Shown here: piece by piece, positions 17,442 through 27,808 of the stretch | How positions within the stretch are numbered: position 1 is the stretch's first letter | Layout: every line of letters begins with the position of its first letter | Assembly (NCBI RefSeq): GCF_002761755.1 | Contig: NZ_PEOG01000021.1 | Coordinates: forward strand, 25,149 to 89,148 | DNA: 64,000 nt | DNA from: Roseateles chitinivorans | GTDB taxonomy: Bacteria; Pseudomonadota; Gammaproteobacteria; Burkholderiales; Burkholderiaceae_C | Direction of reading: 5' to 3' | Made by a program: the position numbers and the translations under genes | Notes under the pieces: model-generated | Database searches by the model: none | Seen by the model: only the letters and a program-made list of their open reading frames with translations | What the model was told of the DNA's origin: nothing

Positions 17442-18458
17442 ATGAATGCGATGGCGATGAGTTCGACCTCCATGCCGGCCCGGCGGCCGGACCGCGCGTT
17501 GGCGCGATGGCTGCTGGCGGTGCTGACGCTGCTGGCGACGATGCTGACCGGAAGCTCCGCCTGGGCCAGGGACGACGGCGACTGGCAGATCCTGAATGCG
17601 CGCTACGGCACGCCGCAGCACAACATCGACGTCACCGACCAGTTGAAGGAACTGGCCCGGCGCGACGACCGCGTGCGGGTGACCAACGGGCTCTTCGGCG
17701 ACGACCCGGACGTCGGGCGCACGAAGGTGCTGCGCATCTATGCGCGCAACCGCGATGGCGGCAGCCGCGTGTTCGAGTTCCGCGAGGGCAGCGTCATCGA
17801 CGGCAACGACTTCACCGGCTGGCGGCGCGGCGACTGGGGCCAGGGCGGCAGCGGTGGCTGGGACGGTCCCGGCGGCAATGACGACGGTGCCTACGCGATC
17901 CTCGGCGCGCGCTATGGCGTGCCCGAAGCCAGCATCGACGTCACCGGCCGCCTGCGCGAGCTGGCACGCCGCGACGCGAAGGTGCGGGTGACCAACGACC
18001 TGTTCCGCGACGACCCGGCGGTCGGCCGTACGAAGATGCTGCGCATCTACGCCCGCGACCGCAGCGGCCAGGTGCGTACCTTCGACTACCGCGAGGGCGC
18101 CTGGATCGACGGCAGCCAGTTCACCGGCTGGGGCCGCGGCGACTGGGGGCAGGGCGGCTGGAATGGCGGCTGGGACGGCCGACCCGGCAGCTACAACCCC
18201 GACGGCTACGGCCCGGTCCAGGAGCGGCTGTACATCGTGCGCGCCACCTACGGCAGCGGCGGCCGCGCCGTGGATGTGACGGACCGCCTGCGTTCGATCA
18301 GCCGTGGCGGCATCCTCGATGTGCGCGTCGACAACGACCTGTTCGGCGGCGACCCGGCCTATGGCGAGCAGAAGACGCTTCGCGTGACCTTCACGCTGGG
18401 CCGTGGCCGCCAGCAGACCCGCGAGGTGCGCGAGGGCGACCGGATCCGGCTGCCTTGA
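17442..18458 (+). CDS. Secreted protein with three tandem DUF3395-like repeats
   Basis: The start at 17442 is set by AGGAG 8 bases ahead; 338 aa. A signal peptide ('WLLAVLTLLATMLTGSSAWA') precedes three repeats of about 85-95 residues. Each opens with an 'ARYG…IDVTDQL' unit, continues with 'VRVTNDLFRDDPAVGRTK.LRIYAR' and ends near '…REG.VIDG..FTG'. Glycine/tryptophan-rich linkers ('GDWGQGGSGGWDG') join them. The repeat resembles the DUF3395 fold found at the C-terminus of some DnaJ-like proteins; that likeness is from memory of the motif. Probably periplasmic or extracellular; function unknown. The third repeat is the most divergent and ends 'REGDRIRLP'. Confidence 0.8.
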   Translation: MNAMAMSSTSMPARRPDRALARWLLAVLTLLATMLTGSSAWARDDGDWQILNARYGTPQHNIDVTDQLKELARRDDRVRVTNGLFGDDPDVGRTKVLRIYARNRDGGSRVFEFREGSVIDGNDFTGWRRGDWGQGGSGGWDGPGGNDDGAYAILGARYGVPEASIDVTGRLRELARRDAKVRVTNDLFRDDPAVGRTKMLRIYARDRSGQVRTFDYREGAWIDGSQFTGWGRGDWGQGGWNGGWDGRPGSYNPDGYGPVQERLYIVRATYGSGGRAVDVTDRLRSISRGGILDVRVDNDLFGGDPAYGEQKTLRVTFTLGRGRQQTREVREGDRIRLP

Positions 18459-18520
18459 GGCGCCCACCGCTTCCTCATCGCACGGTGGCCCGGCTGCCGT
18501 GGTGATCGTCGACTGAAGAA

Positions 18521-18542
18521 CGAAGGCCCTGCGGGGCCTTCG
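18521..18542 (+). terminator. Intrinsic terminator between convergent genes
   Basis: CGAAGGCCC and GGGCCTTCG form a 9-bp stem around a short loop, followed by TCGTTT. It lies 63 bp after the repeat-protein stop and just before the 3' end of the convergent oxidoreductase gene. Confidence 0.75.
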
Positions 18543-18547
18543 TCGTT

Positions 18548-19441
18548 TCAGACCATCGTCGACCGGTGCGCGCCCAAGCCGGCCATCGCGCCGTCCGACA
18601 CCGCCAGCGTGACACTGCCAGCCGCGCGGGCGGCGTCACCGCAGGCAAAGACCTTGGGCACGCTGGTGTCCTGCATCGGCCCGACCTTGATGAACGGTCC
18701 CATCGGACCCTCCTCCATCGCACAACCGAGCTGCGCGGCGATCGGGCTCGACAGCGAGGTCCGCGGCTGCGTGAACAGTCCGCTCATCGCCAGTGTCCGG
18801 CCGTCCTGCAGCACCACGTCGGCGTGCCCCTCAATGCGCGCGATCGGCGTGGGCTCCACGCGCGTGCCGCGCCGCGCGAAGGCGTCGAGCTCCTCGTCGC
18901 CGGGCGCATAGGTCCCGTTCAGGAAGAGCGTCGGCTCGCCCCAGTCCGGCAGCATCAATCCGTGGTGCTGCGCCAGGGGAGAGGCCGCGATGATGCCGAT
19001 CCGCCCCCGGTCCATCTCGTAGCCATGGCAATACGGGCAGTGGAAGACGCTGCGCCCCCAGCGCTCCGCGAGGCCCGGTACCGGTGGCAGCTCGTCGCGG
19101 ACGCCGAGGGCGAGGATCAGGCGTCCGGCGCTGACCGTCACCGCCCCGACACGGAATTCCAGCCGGCCGTCCGCCGCCACGCGCGCGTCTTCGGCCAGTC
19201 CGTCCAGCCACTGCACGCTGGGATAGCGACGCAGCTGGGTCCGTGCCTCTTCAGCGATCGCGCCCGGCGCGCGGCCGTCCTGCGTCAGGAAGCCATGGGC
19301 GTGGCCATGATGGTCGTCCACGCACTGGTTGCGGCGCCGGCCCGCATCGACGACCAGCACCTGTCGGCGAGCCCGGGCGAGTTGCAGCGCCGCGGCCAGG
19401 CCGGCATAGCTGCCGCCGATGACGGCGAAGTCACTCTTCAT
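18548..19441 (-). CDS. Thioredoxin-reductase-like FAD-dependent oxidoreductase
   Basis: A 297-residue flavoprotein with the FAD motif 'VIGGSYAGLAAALQLARA', the redox-active 'CPYC' at about residue 134 and the C-terminal 'KVFACGDAARAAGSVTLA' FAD-binding motif. Small TrxR-like reductases with this layout often belong to redox-response operons. Its start overlaps the end of an Rrf2 regulator by 11 bp, so the two are co-expressed. The substrate is unknown; true TrxB or bacillithiol-reductase functions are less likely given the sequence 'CPYC' and Rrf2 linkage. Confidence 0.85.
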   Translation of the reverse strand: MKSDFAVIGGSYAGLAAALQLARARRQVLVVDAGRRRNQCVDDHHGHAHGFLTQDGRAPGAIAEEARTQLRRYPSVQWLDGLAEDARVAADGRLEFRVGAVTVSAGRLILALGVRDELPPVPGLAERWGRSVFHCPYCHGYEMDRGRIGIIAASPLAQHHGLMLPDWGEPTLFLNGTYAPGDEELDAFARRGTRVEPTPIARIEGHADVVLQDGRTLAMSGLFTQPRTSLSSPIAAQLGCAMEEGPMGPFIKVGPMQDTSVPKVFACGDAARAAGSVTLAVSDGAMAGLGAHRSTMV

Positions 19442-19901
19442 GAAGATGCTCCTCGAGTCGATGGGGTGCGTGGCCGAGCTCGACCCTGCGCCGGTGGAAG
19501 TCGCGGGACAGGGTGGACAGCGTCACCGCCCCCAGACGCTTCAGCAGCAGGGCCTCCGCTTCCTGCACGGCACTGCCGAGCGCGGTGTTGACGGCCTGGG
19601 CGACCAGGCATTCCGGATGCTCCTCGCGGAAGCCGAGCGACACCAGCGACGGCGCGCCGAGCGCCTCATGCACATCGCGCAGCGTGACGCGATCCAGCGG
19701 ACAGGAAAGCACCCAGCCGCCACCATGCCCCTTGGCCGAGGCGACGAAACCGGCCTCGCGCAAGCCGCCCATCAGGCGCCGCAGCGCGACGGGATGGGTC
19801 TGCATCGCGGCGGCGAGCGCTTCCGAGGTGGCGGGGCCATCCCCCTCGGCCATGTGCAGCAGCACATGCAGGACATCGGACAGTTGGCTGTTGGATTTCA
19901 T
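19431..19901 (-). CDS. Rrf2-family transcriptional regulator
   Basis: A 156-residue Rrf2 protein with a winged helix at residues 5-70 ('SEALAAAMQTHPVALRRLMGGL', 'GGGWVLSCPLDRVTLRDV'). Cysteines are few (near residues 67 and 98 in 'HPECLV'), so it is not an IscR-type iron-sulfur protein; it may sense redox through a thiol (inference). A perfect palindrome overlaps its start codon (19900-19920), fitting autorepression. The oxidoreductase downstream is the obvious target. Confidence 0.88.
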   Translation of the reverse strand: MKSNSQLSDVLHVLLHMAEGDGPATSEALAAAMQTHPVALRRLMGGLREAGFVASAKGHGGGWVLSCPLDRVTLRDVHEALGAPSLVSLGFREEHPECLVAQAVNTALGSAVQEAEALLLKRLGAVTLSTLSRDFHRRRVELGHAPHRLEEHLHEE

Positions 19902-19920
19902 GCAACATTATGAGTTGCAT
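19900..19920 (-). promoter_or_regulatory. Palindromic operator at the Rrf2 start codon
   Basis: ATGCAAC (19900-19906), a 7-bp AT-rich spacer and GTTGCAT (19914-19920) form a perfect inverted repeat that overlaps the start codon of the Rrf2 gene. Rrf2 regulators usually bind such short dyads. Confidence 0.7.
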
Positions 19921-19958
19921 GAGAAAGACCCTGAGGGCCGGACGGCTTCCCCCCGGGA

Positions 19959-21017
19959 TCACACCTCCCACTGCGGATGCATCTCCCGCACCCGCATCAG
20001 CGCCATCGCGGCGGCCGCGGTGCGGGTCTCCACGCCGAGCTTGGCGTGGACGCGTTCCAGGTGCTTCTTCACCGTGGCGGGGCTGGCGCCGAGGATCTCG
20101 CCGATGTCGCGATTGATCTTGCCCTTGACGACCCAGTACAGCACCTCGGCCTCGCGCGCGGTGAGGCTGAACGCCAGCCCCAGCGAGCGGATCACCGCCG
20201 CGTCCGAGACCTCGCGCATGACGATCAGCCAGTCGCCGCCCGCCGCCGCGATCGATCCGGCGGCCGTTTCCATCCCCGCTCCCGCGCCGTTCGCCTCCTC
20301 GCCGCCGATGCAGTGATGCAGCCGGAAACTCAGGCGCCGCGCGCCGAGCTCGGCGCACAGGCGCTGCGGTTCCTGGGCGGGCGCGCCGTCGGCCGGGGCA
20401 TGGCGCGCCATGTCGTCGAGCGTCTTGCGCAGCCACGTCAGCACCGGTGCCGGCGTCTGCGGTGCCACCGTGCCGAAGTAGAGCTGCAGCAGCTCGCGCG
20501 CCAGCGGGGTCTGCCACAGCAGCCGGCCCGAGGAGGCCCGCACCGCGATGCTCGCGTAGCCGAAGGCATCCAGCGCCTGCCGGGTCTGGCGGGCCTGGCG
20601 CGCGCCCTGCAGATGCACCTGCATGCGCGCCAGCACCGCGCGCGGATCCAGCGGCTTGGTCACGTAGTCGACACCGCCGGCCTGCAGCGCGGCGACGAGA
20701 TGCTCGGTCTCCGTCAGCCCCGTCATGAAGACGATCGGGATGTGCGCCGTCGACGGATCGGCCTTCAGCCGCCGCGCGACCTCGAAGCCGTCCATCCCCG
20801 GCATCATCGCGTCCAGCAGCACGATGTCGGGCCGTCCCTGCCGGGCGCAGGCCAGCGCCGCCTCGCCATTCGTCGCCGCCAGCACCGTGTAGCCGTGCTC
20901 GTCCAGCGCGTCGTGCAGCAGCGAGAGGTTGTCCGGCACGTCGTCGACCATCAGGACACGATCGCCCTGCTGCTGGTCGAGCAGCGTCGCCACGGCGGAA
21001 GGAAGCGCGGAGTTCAT
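19959..21017 (-). CDS. Response regulator with receiver and LuxR-type HTH domains
   Basis: A 352-residue response regulator. The receiver domain (residues 20-135) has acidic 'MVDD', phospho-acceptor D69 in 'VLLDAMMPGMDGF' and the conserved lysine in 'YVTKPLD'. A middle region of about 130 residues looks PAS-like. The C-terminus is a LuxR HTH ('LTAREAEVLYWVVKGKINRDIGEILG…VKKHLERVHAKLG'). The start overlaps the stop of the hybrid permease-kinase gene (ATGA), so this is its cognate regulator. Likely targets are the urease and urea or nucleobase uptake genes next to it (inference). Confidence 0.92.
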   Translation of the reverse strand: MNSALPSAVATLLDQQQGDRVLMVDDVPDNLSLLHDALDEHGYTVLAATNGEAALACARQGRPDIVLLDAMMPGMDGFEVARRLKADPSTAHIPIVFMTGLTETEHLVAALQAGGVDYVTKPLDPRAVLARMQVHLQGARQARQTRQALDAFGYASIAVRASSGRLLWQTPLARELLQLYFGTVAPQTPAPVLTWLRKTLDDMARHAPADGAPAQEPQRLCAELGARRLSFRLHHCIGGEEANGAGAGMETAAGSIAAAGGDWLIVMREVSDAAVIRSLGLAFSLTAREAEVLYWVVKGKINRDIGEILGASPATVKKHLERVHAKLGVETRTAAAAMALMRVREMHPQWEV

Positions 21018-24000
21018 CTCGGGTCACCCAACTCGGTCGGTTTCGGGAGGTCCTCGCCGCGCGACAGTCCGCGCAACATCGCCTCGAACTGGAATTGGCG
21101 CGCCAGCATCCGCTGCGCGTCGCAGAATCCGCGCCAGGCCGGCTCGACCGCCTCGATCGCATCGAGCTGCTGCAGCACCCCGCGGTAGTAGCCCAGCTGC
21201 AGTGCCTCGCGCAATCCCGCCAGGCGGGCCGGCGGCGGCATCTCGACCGGCGCGGCCACCGTGGCGGCGGCGCCCGGGACTGCGGGCTGCGGCACGGCAG
21301 GGTCCGGCGCGGCCCGCCAGGCCAGCGACAGCCGCTCGGTCAGCCAGTCCAGCAGCAGCTCATGCCGCACCGGCTTGAGGATGAAATCGCGCGCGGCGAT
21401 GCCGGCATCGTTGTCCTGCCCGCGCTCGAACGCATTGGCCGACACCACCGCCACCGCCGGTGCCTGCACGCCCAGGTCGCCGAGCATCCGCCGCAGGCGC
21501 CGGATCGTCTCCCAGCCGTCGATGCCCGGCATCGCCAGGTCCATCAGCACCGCGTCCGGCACCCAGCCGGCGGCGACCAGGTCCAGCGCGTCGTGGCCGC
21601 TGCACGCCTCGCGCACGGTGAAGCCCAGCGGCTCCAGCAGCTCGATCAGCAGCTGTCGATCATCCGATTCGTTGTCGACCACCAGCACCCGCGGCGACGG
21701 ACCGTCCAGGCCGATGCGCTCCTTGGCGACGCGCCGCATGCGCGGCGTGTCCCAGATGCGGCCGTGCATCTCCGGCAGGAACAGCCGCACCCGGAAGGTC
21801 GACCCCTGGCCCGGCGTGCTTGTCGCCGACATCTCGCCGCCCATCAACTCGGTCAGCATCTTCGCAATGGTCAGCCCCAGCCCCGCGCCCGGCGCGCCAC
21901 CGGCGCCGCTGGTCCCGCGCGCGAAGGGCTCGAAGATGCGCGCCAGCTCCGTGGCATCCATGCCGGGGCCGGTGTCGGCAATCTCCAGCGTCGCCATTTC
22001 GCGACCGTGCCGCGCACGCAGCGTGACCTCGCCCGCGGTGGTGAACTTGATCGCGTTGCCCAGCAGGTTGATGAGGATCTGCCGCAGCCGCTGCTCGTCG
22101 GCGCGTACCCAGCCGGGCAGCGCGCCCTGCGGCTCGAAACGGAAGCGCAGCCCCTTGGCCGCGGCTTGTGGCTCGAACATGTCGGCCAGCTCGCGCAGCA
22201 GTTCGTCGAAGCGGACCGGCCCCGGCTCCAGGCTCAGCCGGCCGGCCTCGATGCGGGCGATGTCCAGCGTGCCGTCGATCAGCTGCATCAGGTGCTCGCC
22301 GCCGCGCTTGATGACCTGCACCGCCTGGCGCCGCTGCGGTGGCAGCGCCGCGTCCGCCGCCATCAGCTGGGCGTAGCCCAGGATGCTGTTCAGCGGCGTG
22401 CGCAGCTCATGGCTGATCGTGCTGATGTAGCGGCTCTTGGCCTGGTTGGCTGCCTCGGCCGCGGCCTGCGCGCGCTCGGCCTGCAGCCGGGCCCCCTGCA
22501 GCGCCTCGTCGGTGCGGCGGTGGGAATCGATCTCACGCATCAGCGCCTGCGTCTGGCGCTTGGATTCCTCCTGTGCGACCTCGCGGCTCTGATGGGCCAG
22601 CACCAGCCACCACGCCACCGTGCCGGCCACCAGCAGCAGCGCGAAGAAGGCCTTCAGCAGGCCCGCGCGCACGCTCGCCCGCAAGGCGTCCTGCGCCGCG
22701 GCGTCGATCAGCGGCACCTGCGGCAGCTGCTGCAGTTGCTGGTGGTAGAGCAGGCCGAACAGCGTCGCCAGCAGCGGCGTGATGACCAGCATCAGCAGCA
22801 GGTAGTGGCCGAGCCCGGTGTCGATGTAGGGCCAGCCGCGGCGCGGCAGCACCCGGCGCAGCGCGCCCGACCACTGCGCCGAGAGGCTGGCGTGGGGCTT
22901 GCACAGGTCGCCGCAGCGCGCGTCCAGCGTGCAGCACAGCGAGCAGATCGACCCGCGGTAGGCCGGGCAGTGGGCCATGTCGGGGCCTTCATAGTCGCGC
23001 TCGCAGATCACGCAGCGGCGCACGCCCTCGGTGTCGCCCGAACGGATCTCGGCAAGCGGGCGGGCCAGGTAGTAGCGGCCCCGGGTGAGCCAGGCGATCA
23101 GCGGCGCGCTGACGAGGGACGTCACCATCGCGATCGCCGCCGACCAGGCCTGCGCCAGCGCGCCCATCAGGCCCAGGTGCGCCGCCACCGAGAGCACCGA
23201 GGCCAGCGCCATCGCGCCCACGCCGACCGGATTCACGTCGTACAGGTGGGCGCGCTTGAACTCGATGCCAGGGGGCGACAGTCCCAGCGGCTTGTTGATC
23301 ACCAGGTCCGCCACGACGGCCATGATCCACGCAATCGCGACATTGGCGTAAAGGCCCAGCACATGGCCCAGCGCCTCGAAGACGTTCATCGACATCAGCA
23401 TGAACGCGATCAGCGTGTTGAACACGACCCACACCACCCGTCCCGGATGGCTGTGGGTCAGCCGCGAGAAGAAGTTGCTCCAGGCCAGCGACCCCGCGTA
23501 GGCGTTGGTGACGTTGATCTTGAGCTGCGAGACGACGACGAACAGCGCCGTCACCGCCACCGCCCAGCCGTACTGGGGGAAGACGTACTCGTAGGCGGCC
23601 AGGTACATCTGGTTGGGATCGACCGCGCGTTCCGCCGGCACCGCATGGCTGACCGCCAGGTAGGCCAGCAGTGCGCCGCCCAGCATCTTCAGCACGCCCA
23701 GCACGATCCAGCCCGGGCCGCCGGCCAGCACCGCCGCCCACCAGCCCAGCCGGTTCGCGGCGGTCTGGCGCGGCATGAAGCGCAGGTAGTCGGCCTGCTC
23801 GCCCATCTGGGTGATCAGTGCCACGCCGACGGTCAGTGCCGCACCGAAGGCGTGCGGGTCGAAGGCGGCGGTCCCCGATTGCGACCCAATCTGGGTCGTG
23901 ATGCCATCGAATGCACCAGGATGAAGCCATCCCACCCAGGCGAAGGGCAGCACCAGCAGCGCCAGCCACAGCGGCTGGGTCCACAGCTGCAGCCGGCTGA

Positions 24001-24562
24001 TGGCGGAGATGCCGTGGGTCACCAGCGGGATCACGACCAGCGCGCACAGCAGGTAGCCCCACTGCGGCGGGATGTCCAGCGCCAGTTCCAGCGCGTAGGC
24101 CATCACCGCCGCCTCGAGCGCGAAGAAGATGAAGGTGAAGCTCGCGTAGATCAGCGAGGTCAGCGTCGAGCCGATGTAGCCGAAGCCGGCGCCGCGCGTC
24201 AGCAGGTCCATGTCGACGCCGTGCCGCGCCGCGTAGACGCTGATCGGCAATCCGGCCAGGAAGATGATCAGGCCGGTGGCCAGGATGGCCAGCGCGGCGT
24301 TGGTCCAGCCGTACTGCAGCAGCAGCGTCGCGCCGACCGCCTCCAGGATCAGGAAGGAGGCCGCACCGAAGGCGGTGTTGGCCACGCGCCAGCTGGTCCA
24401 GCGCCGGAAGCGCTGCGGCGTGTAGCGCAGCGCGTAGTCCTCCAGCGTCTCGCGGGCGACCCAGGCGTTGTAGTCCCGCCGCAGCTTGATGATGTGCTGC
24501 GGGGCGTCCTGAAGGGCGGGCGGCGTGTCCATGGTGGGGCGCTGGAGAAATGCATGAAACAT
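21014..24562 (-). CDS. NCS1-type permease fused to a hybrid histidine kinase-receiver sensor
   Basis: About 1182 aa from the ATG at 24562; ATG 24532 is also possible. Residues about 20-490 form an NCS1 nucleobase/allantoin/hydantoin-family permease ('[18 protein letters not shown]', '[11 protein letters not shown]', '[20 protein letters not shown]'). At about 510-560 lies a Cys-rich segment ('CVICERDY', '[13 protein letters not shown]', 'CGDLCKPH') suited to metal binding. Two more membrane helices, a coiled coil and a HisKA domain follow (H718 in '[10 protein letters not shown]'), then HATPase ('NLLGNAIKF', '[11 protein letters not shown]') and a receiver (D1008 in 'VLMDLAMPG'). The permease half probably acts as the sensor for a purine or ureide. 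It shares an operon with the LuxR-type regulator and is divergent from ureA. Confidence 0.9.
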   Translation of the reverse strand: MFHAFLQRPTMDTPPALQDAPQHIIKLRRDYNAWVARETLEDYALRYTPQRFRRWTSWRVANTAFGAASFLILEAVGATLLLQYGWTNAALAILATGLIIFLAGLPISVYAARHGVDMDLLTRGAGFGYIGSTLTSLIYASFTFIFFALEAAVMAYALELALDIPPQWGYLLCALVVIPLVTHGISAISRLQLWTQPLWLALLVLPFAWVGWLHPGAFDGITTQIGSQSGTAAFDPHAFGAALTVGVALITQMGEQADYLRFMPRQTAANRLGWWAAVLAGGPGWIVLGVLKMLGGALLAYLAVSHAVPAERAVDPNQMYLAAYEYVFPQYGWAVAVTALFVVVSQLKINVTNAYAGSLAWSNFFSRLTHSHPGRVVWVVFNTLIAFMLMSMNVFEALGHVLGLYANVAIAWIMAVVADLVINKPLGLSPPGIEFKRAHLYDVNPVGVGAMALASVLSVAAHLGLMGALAQAWSAAIAMVTSLVSAPLIAWLTRGRYYLARPLAEIRSGDTEGVRRCVICERDYEGPDMAHCPAYRGSICSLCCTLDARCGDLCKPHASLSAQWSGALRRVLPRRGWPYIDTGLGHYLLLMLVITPLLATLFGLLYHQQLQQLPQVPLIDAAAQDALRASVRAGLLKAFFALLLVAGTVAWWLVLAHQSREVAQEESKRQTQALMREIDSHRRTDEALQGARLQAERAQAAAEAANQAKSRYISTISHELRTPLNSILGYAQLMAADAALPPQRRQAVQVIKRGGEHLMQLIDGTLDIARIEAGRLSLEPGPVRFDELLRELADMFEPQAAAKGLRFRFEPQGALPGWVRADEQRLRQILINLLGNAIKFTTAGEVTLRARHGREMATLEIADTGPGMDATELARIFEPFARGTSGAGGAPGAGLGLTIAKMLTELMGGEMSATSTPGQGSTFRVRLFLPEMHGRIWDTPRMRRVAKERIGLDGPSPRVLVVDNESDDRQLLIELLEPLGFTVREACSGHDALDLVAAGWVPDAVLMDLAMPGIDGWETIRRLRRMLGDLGVQAPAVAVVSANAFERGQDNDAGIAARDFILKPVRHELLLDWLTERLSLAWRAAPDPAVPQPAVPGAAATVAAPVEMPPPARLAGLREALQLGYYRGVLQQLDAIEAVEPAWRGFCDAQRMLARQFQFEAMLRGLSRGEDLPKPTELGDPR

Positions 24563-24693
24563 GCCGGCCCCGCCGACTTGGGGGCCTCGCTCCGCCCTCC
24601 CGGCGAGCGGCAGGGGGCGTCGCACCGGCATGGGGCTTGCTAGAGATCCGGTCGAGACAAAGGGGGGCGCTTCGCTCGCCCCCGACGCCGACC

Positions 24694-24996
<303 letters not shown>

Positions 24997-25125
24997 CCGA
25001 TCGCCAGATCGCGGGCGCCAACCGGTGCCCTCGGTGATCGACCGACCGACGACCCAGGCGATCGCCGACCGGAGCAACGCATCGATCGCCGGCCCGACCG
25101 CCCGACGACTTCTCCAAGGACCGAG
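24997..25125. repeat. Short GC-rich spacer with three CGATCGCC palindrome copies
   Basis: The 129-bp gap between ureA and hupE/ureJ carries CGATCGCC at 24998, 25059 and 25083 among GACCG-rich sequence. No open frame of interest. It may be a scattered octamer common in this genome rather than a specific site. Confidence 0.4.
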
Positions 25126-25788
25126 ATGACCTCACGCTTCCAACGCACCGCCTCCCTCGCCGATGCCGCCGTGACCGCGGCGCAGGCGCTCGCCCTGACG
25201 GTGGCCGCCGTGCTGCCGGTGTTCGTCTTCGCGCACACCGGCGACGGCCTGCTGCACGAGCATGGCGCGCCGACCGCTGGTGCCGCCTTCGCCGCGGGCT
25301 TCACCCATCCGTTCACCGGCCTGGACCACCTCGCCGCGATGCTGGCCGTGGGGCTGTGGAGCGCGCTCACGCAGACCGGACGGCGCATGCTGGCCGCGCC
25401 GTTCGCCTTCGCCGGGCTGCTGCTGATCGGCGCAATGGCCGGCCTGTGGCTGGGCACCGAAGGCCTGGTCGTGCCGGGCGTCGAGCCGACGGTCGCGGCC
25501 TCGGTGCTGACGCTGGGCCTTGTCGCGGCGTCTCGCTGGCGACTCGGCGCCACCGCGTCGGCCGCGCTGGTCGGCGTGTTCGCCGTCTTCCACGGCCTGG
25601 CGCATGGTGCCGAACTCGAAGGCGGTGCGGCGCTGGCCGGCATGGTCGTGGCGACGGCGTTGCTGCATGCGGCCGGTCTGGCGCTCGGCCTGCGGCTGCG
25701 GGCGCTCGCGCCGGTCTGGTCCCGGACGGCCGGCGGCGCGATCGCGCTGCTGGGCCTGGGCCTGCTGACGCGCATGGTGATCGCATGA
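25126..25788 (+). CDS. ureJ: HupE/UreJ-family nickel permease
   Basis: A 220-residue membrane protein with an N-terminal signal-like segment, then '[20 protein letters not shown]' and '[10 protein letters not shown]'. These histidine/aspartate motifs are diagnostic of HupE/UreJ secondary nickel transporters. It sits between ureA and ureB, as in several Burkholderiales, and overlaps ureB by 4 bp. It would supply nickel for the urease active site. About six membrane segments are visible. Confidence 0.92.
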   Translation: MTSRFQRTASLADAAVTAAQALALTVAAVLPVFVFAHTGDGLLHEHGAPTAGAAFAAGFTHPFTGLDHLAAMLAVGLWSALTQTGRRMLAAPFAFAGLLLIGAMAGLWLGTEGLVVPGVEPTVAASVLTLGLVAASRWRLGATASAALVGVFAVFHGLAHGAELEGGAALAGMVVATALLHAAGLALGLRLRALAPVWSRTAGGAIALLGLGLLTRMVIA

Positions 25789-26090
25789 TTCCCGGCGAAC
25801 TGCTGACCGACGCCGGCGAGCTGGAGCTCAATCCCGGCCGCCGCACGCTGGTACTCACGGTGGTCAACGCCGCGGACCGCCCGATCCAGGTCGGCTCGCA
25901 TTACCACTTCGCCGAGACCAACGCCGCCTTGAGCTTCGACCGCGAGGCCGCGCGCGGCATGCGCCTGAACATCGCGTCCGGCACCGCCGTGCGCTTCGAG
26001 CCCGGCCAGCAACGCACCGTCGAGCTGGTCGACATCGCCGGACTGCGGGAGATCTGGGGATTCCGCGGCCTGATCCAGGGAGCGCTGTGA
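25785..26090 (+). CDS. ureB: Urease beta subunit UreB
   Basis: A 101-residue UreB: '[19 protein letters not shown]', '[19 protein letters not shown]', '[18 protein letters not shown]'. The start overlaps the ureJ stop (ATGA). The longer open frame in this reading frame is shadow sequence from ureJ. It forms the structural core of urease with UreA and UreC. Confidence 0.98.
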   Translation: MIPGELLTDAGELELNPGRRTLVLTVVNAADRPIQVGSHYHFAETNAALSFDREAARGMRLNIASGTAVRFEPGQQRTVELVDIAGLREIWGFRGLIQGAL

Positions 26091-27808
26091 TGGCCCGCAT
26101 CGGCAAACGCGCCTATGCCGAGATGTTCGGCCCGACCGTCGGTGATCGCGTCCGCCTCGCCGACACGGCCCTCGTCGTCGAGGTCGAGGATGACCTGACG
26201 CTGCGCGCCGGCGGCTACGGCGAGGAAGTGAAGTTCGGCGGTGGCAAGACCATCCGCGACGGCATGGCGCAGTCGCAGCGCACGCGGGCGCAGGGCGCCG
26301 TCGACACGGTGCTGACCAATGCGCTGATCCTGGACCACTGGGGCATCGTCAAGGCCGACATCGGCCTGAAGGACCACCGCATCGTCGCCATCGGCAAGGC
26401 CGGCAATCCGGACACGCAACCGGGCGTCGACATCGTCATCGGCCCCGGCACCGAGGTCATCGCCTGCGAGGGCGCCATCGTCACCGCCGGCGCGATCGAC
26501 TCCCACATCCACTTCATCTGCCCGCAACAGATCGAGGAGGCGCTCGCCAGCGGGGTGACGACGATGCTGGGCGGCGGCACCGGGCCGGCGACCGGCACCT
26601 TCGCCACCACCTGCACGCCGGGTCCCTGGCACATCGAGCGGATGCTGCAGGCGGCCGATGCTTTCCCGATGAACCTGGGCTTCCTCGGCAAGGGCAACGC
26701 GAGCCGGCCCGAGGCGCTGGTCGAGCAGATCGAGGCCGGCGCGATCGGCCTGAAGCTGCACGAGGACTGGGGCACGACGCCGGCGGCGATCTCCAACTGC
26801 CTGGATGTGGCCGAAGCCACCGACACGCAGGTCGCCATCCACACCGACACTCTCAACGAGAGCGGCTTCGTCGAGGACACGGTCGCTGCCTTCAAGGGCC
26901 GCACGATCCACACCTTCCACACCGAAGGCGCCGGCGGCGGCCATGCCCCGGACATCCTCAAGGTGGTGGGCGAGGCCAACGTGCTGCCCAGCTCGACCAA
27001 CCCGACGCGGCCGTACACGATCAACACGCTCGACGAGCACGTCGACATGCTGATGGTCTGCCATCACCTGGACCCGGCGATCGCCGAGGACCTGGCCTTC
27101 GCCGAGAGCCGCATCCGCAAGGAGACCATCGCGGCGGAGGACATCCTGCACGACCTGGGCGCGATCAGCATGTTCAGCTCGGACTCGCAGGCGATGGGGC
27201 GCGTCGGCGAAGTGATCCTGCGCTGCTGGCAGACCGCCCACAAGATGAAGCAGCAGCGCGGCGCGCTGCCTGGCGACACCGAGCGCCACGACAACGCCCG
27301 GGTGAAGCGCTATGTCGCCAAGCTCGCCATCAACCCGGCGATCGCGCATGGCATCAGCCATGAGGTCGGCAGCATCGAGGTCGGCAAGTGGGCCGACCTG
27401 GTGATCTGGAAGCCCGCCTTCTTCGGCGTGAAGCCGTCGCTGATCCTGAAGGGCGGTGTCATCGCGATGGCCGCGATGGGCGATCCGAATGCCTCGATCC
27501 CGACGCCGCAGCCGGTGCATTACCGGCCGATGTTCGGCAGCTTCGGCGGCTCGCTGGCGCGGGCTTCGCTGAGCTTCGTGTCGCAGGCGGCGATCGCGGC
27601 GGGCGCGCCGGGCCGCTACCGGCTGGCCAAGACCGCGGTGGCGGTGAAGGGCATCCGCGGCGTGGGCAAGAAGGACATGGTCCACAATGCCTACGCCCCG
27701 CGGATGGAGATCGATCCCCAGACCTACGCGGTGCGCGCCGACGGCCTGCTGCTGCACTGCGAGCCCGCCTCGGTGCTTCCGATGGCGCAGCGCTACTTCC
27801 TGTTCTGA
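26090..27808 (+). CDS. ureC: Urease alpha (catalytic) subunit UreC
   Basis: A 572-residue catalytic subunit. It shows nickel-binding histidines in '[11 protein letters not shown]' and 'HTDTLNES', the carbamylated lysine K222 in 'GLKLHEDWG', and the flap cysteine in '[13 protein letters not shown]'. The ATG at 26090 overlaps the ureB stop (TGATG); a GTG three bases earlier would add one residue. All catalytic residues are intact. Maturation requires UreDEFG, of which E, F and G follow. Confidence 0.98.
   Translation: MARIGKRAYAEMFGPTVGDRVRLADTALVVEVEDDLTLRAGGYGEEVKFGGGKTIRDGMAQSQRTRAQGAVDTVLTNALILDHWGIVKADIGLKDHRIVAIGKAGNPDTQPGVDIVIGPGTEVIACEGAIVTAGAIDSHIHFICPQQIEEALASGVTTMLGGGTGPATGTFATTCTPGPWHIERMLQAADAFPMNLGFLGKGNASRPEALVEQIEAGAIGLKLHEDWGTTPAAISNCLDVAEATDTQVAIHTDTLNESGFVEDTVAAFKGRTIHTFHTEGAGGGHAPDILKVVGEANVLPSSTNPTRPYTINTLDEHVDMLMVCHHLDPAIAEDLAFAESRIRKETIAAEDILHDLGAISMFSSDSQAMGRVGEVILRCWQTAHKMKQQRGALPGDTERHDNARVKRYVAKLAINPAIAHGISHEVGSIEVGKWADLVIWKPAFFGVKPSLILKGGVIAMAAMGDPNASIPTPQPVHYRPMFGSFGGSLARASLSFVSQAAIAAGAPGRYRLAKTAVAVKGIRGVGKKDMVHNAYAPRMEIDPQTYAVRADGLLLHCEPASVLPMAQRYFLF

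Noticed and set aside
21095..24643. An 1182-codon plus-strand frame opposite the permease-kinase gene
   Set aside because: Low-complexity Arg/Gln/His-rich protein with no motif; the minus strand carries an unmistakable multidomain protein.
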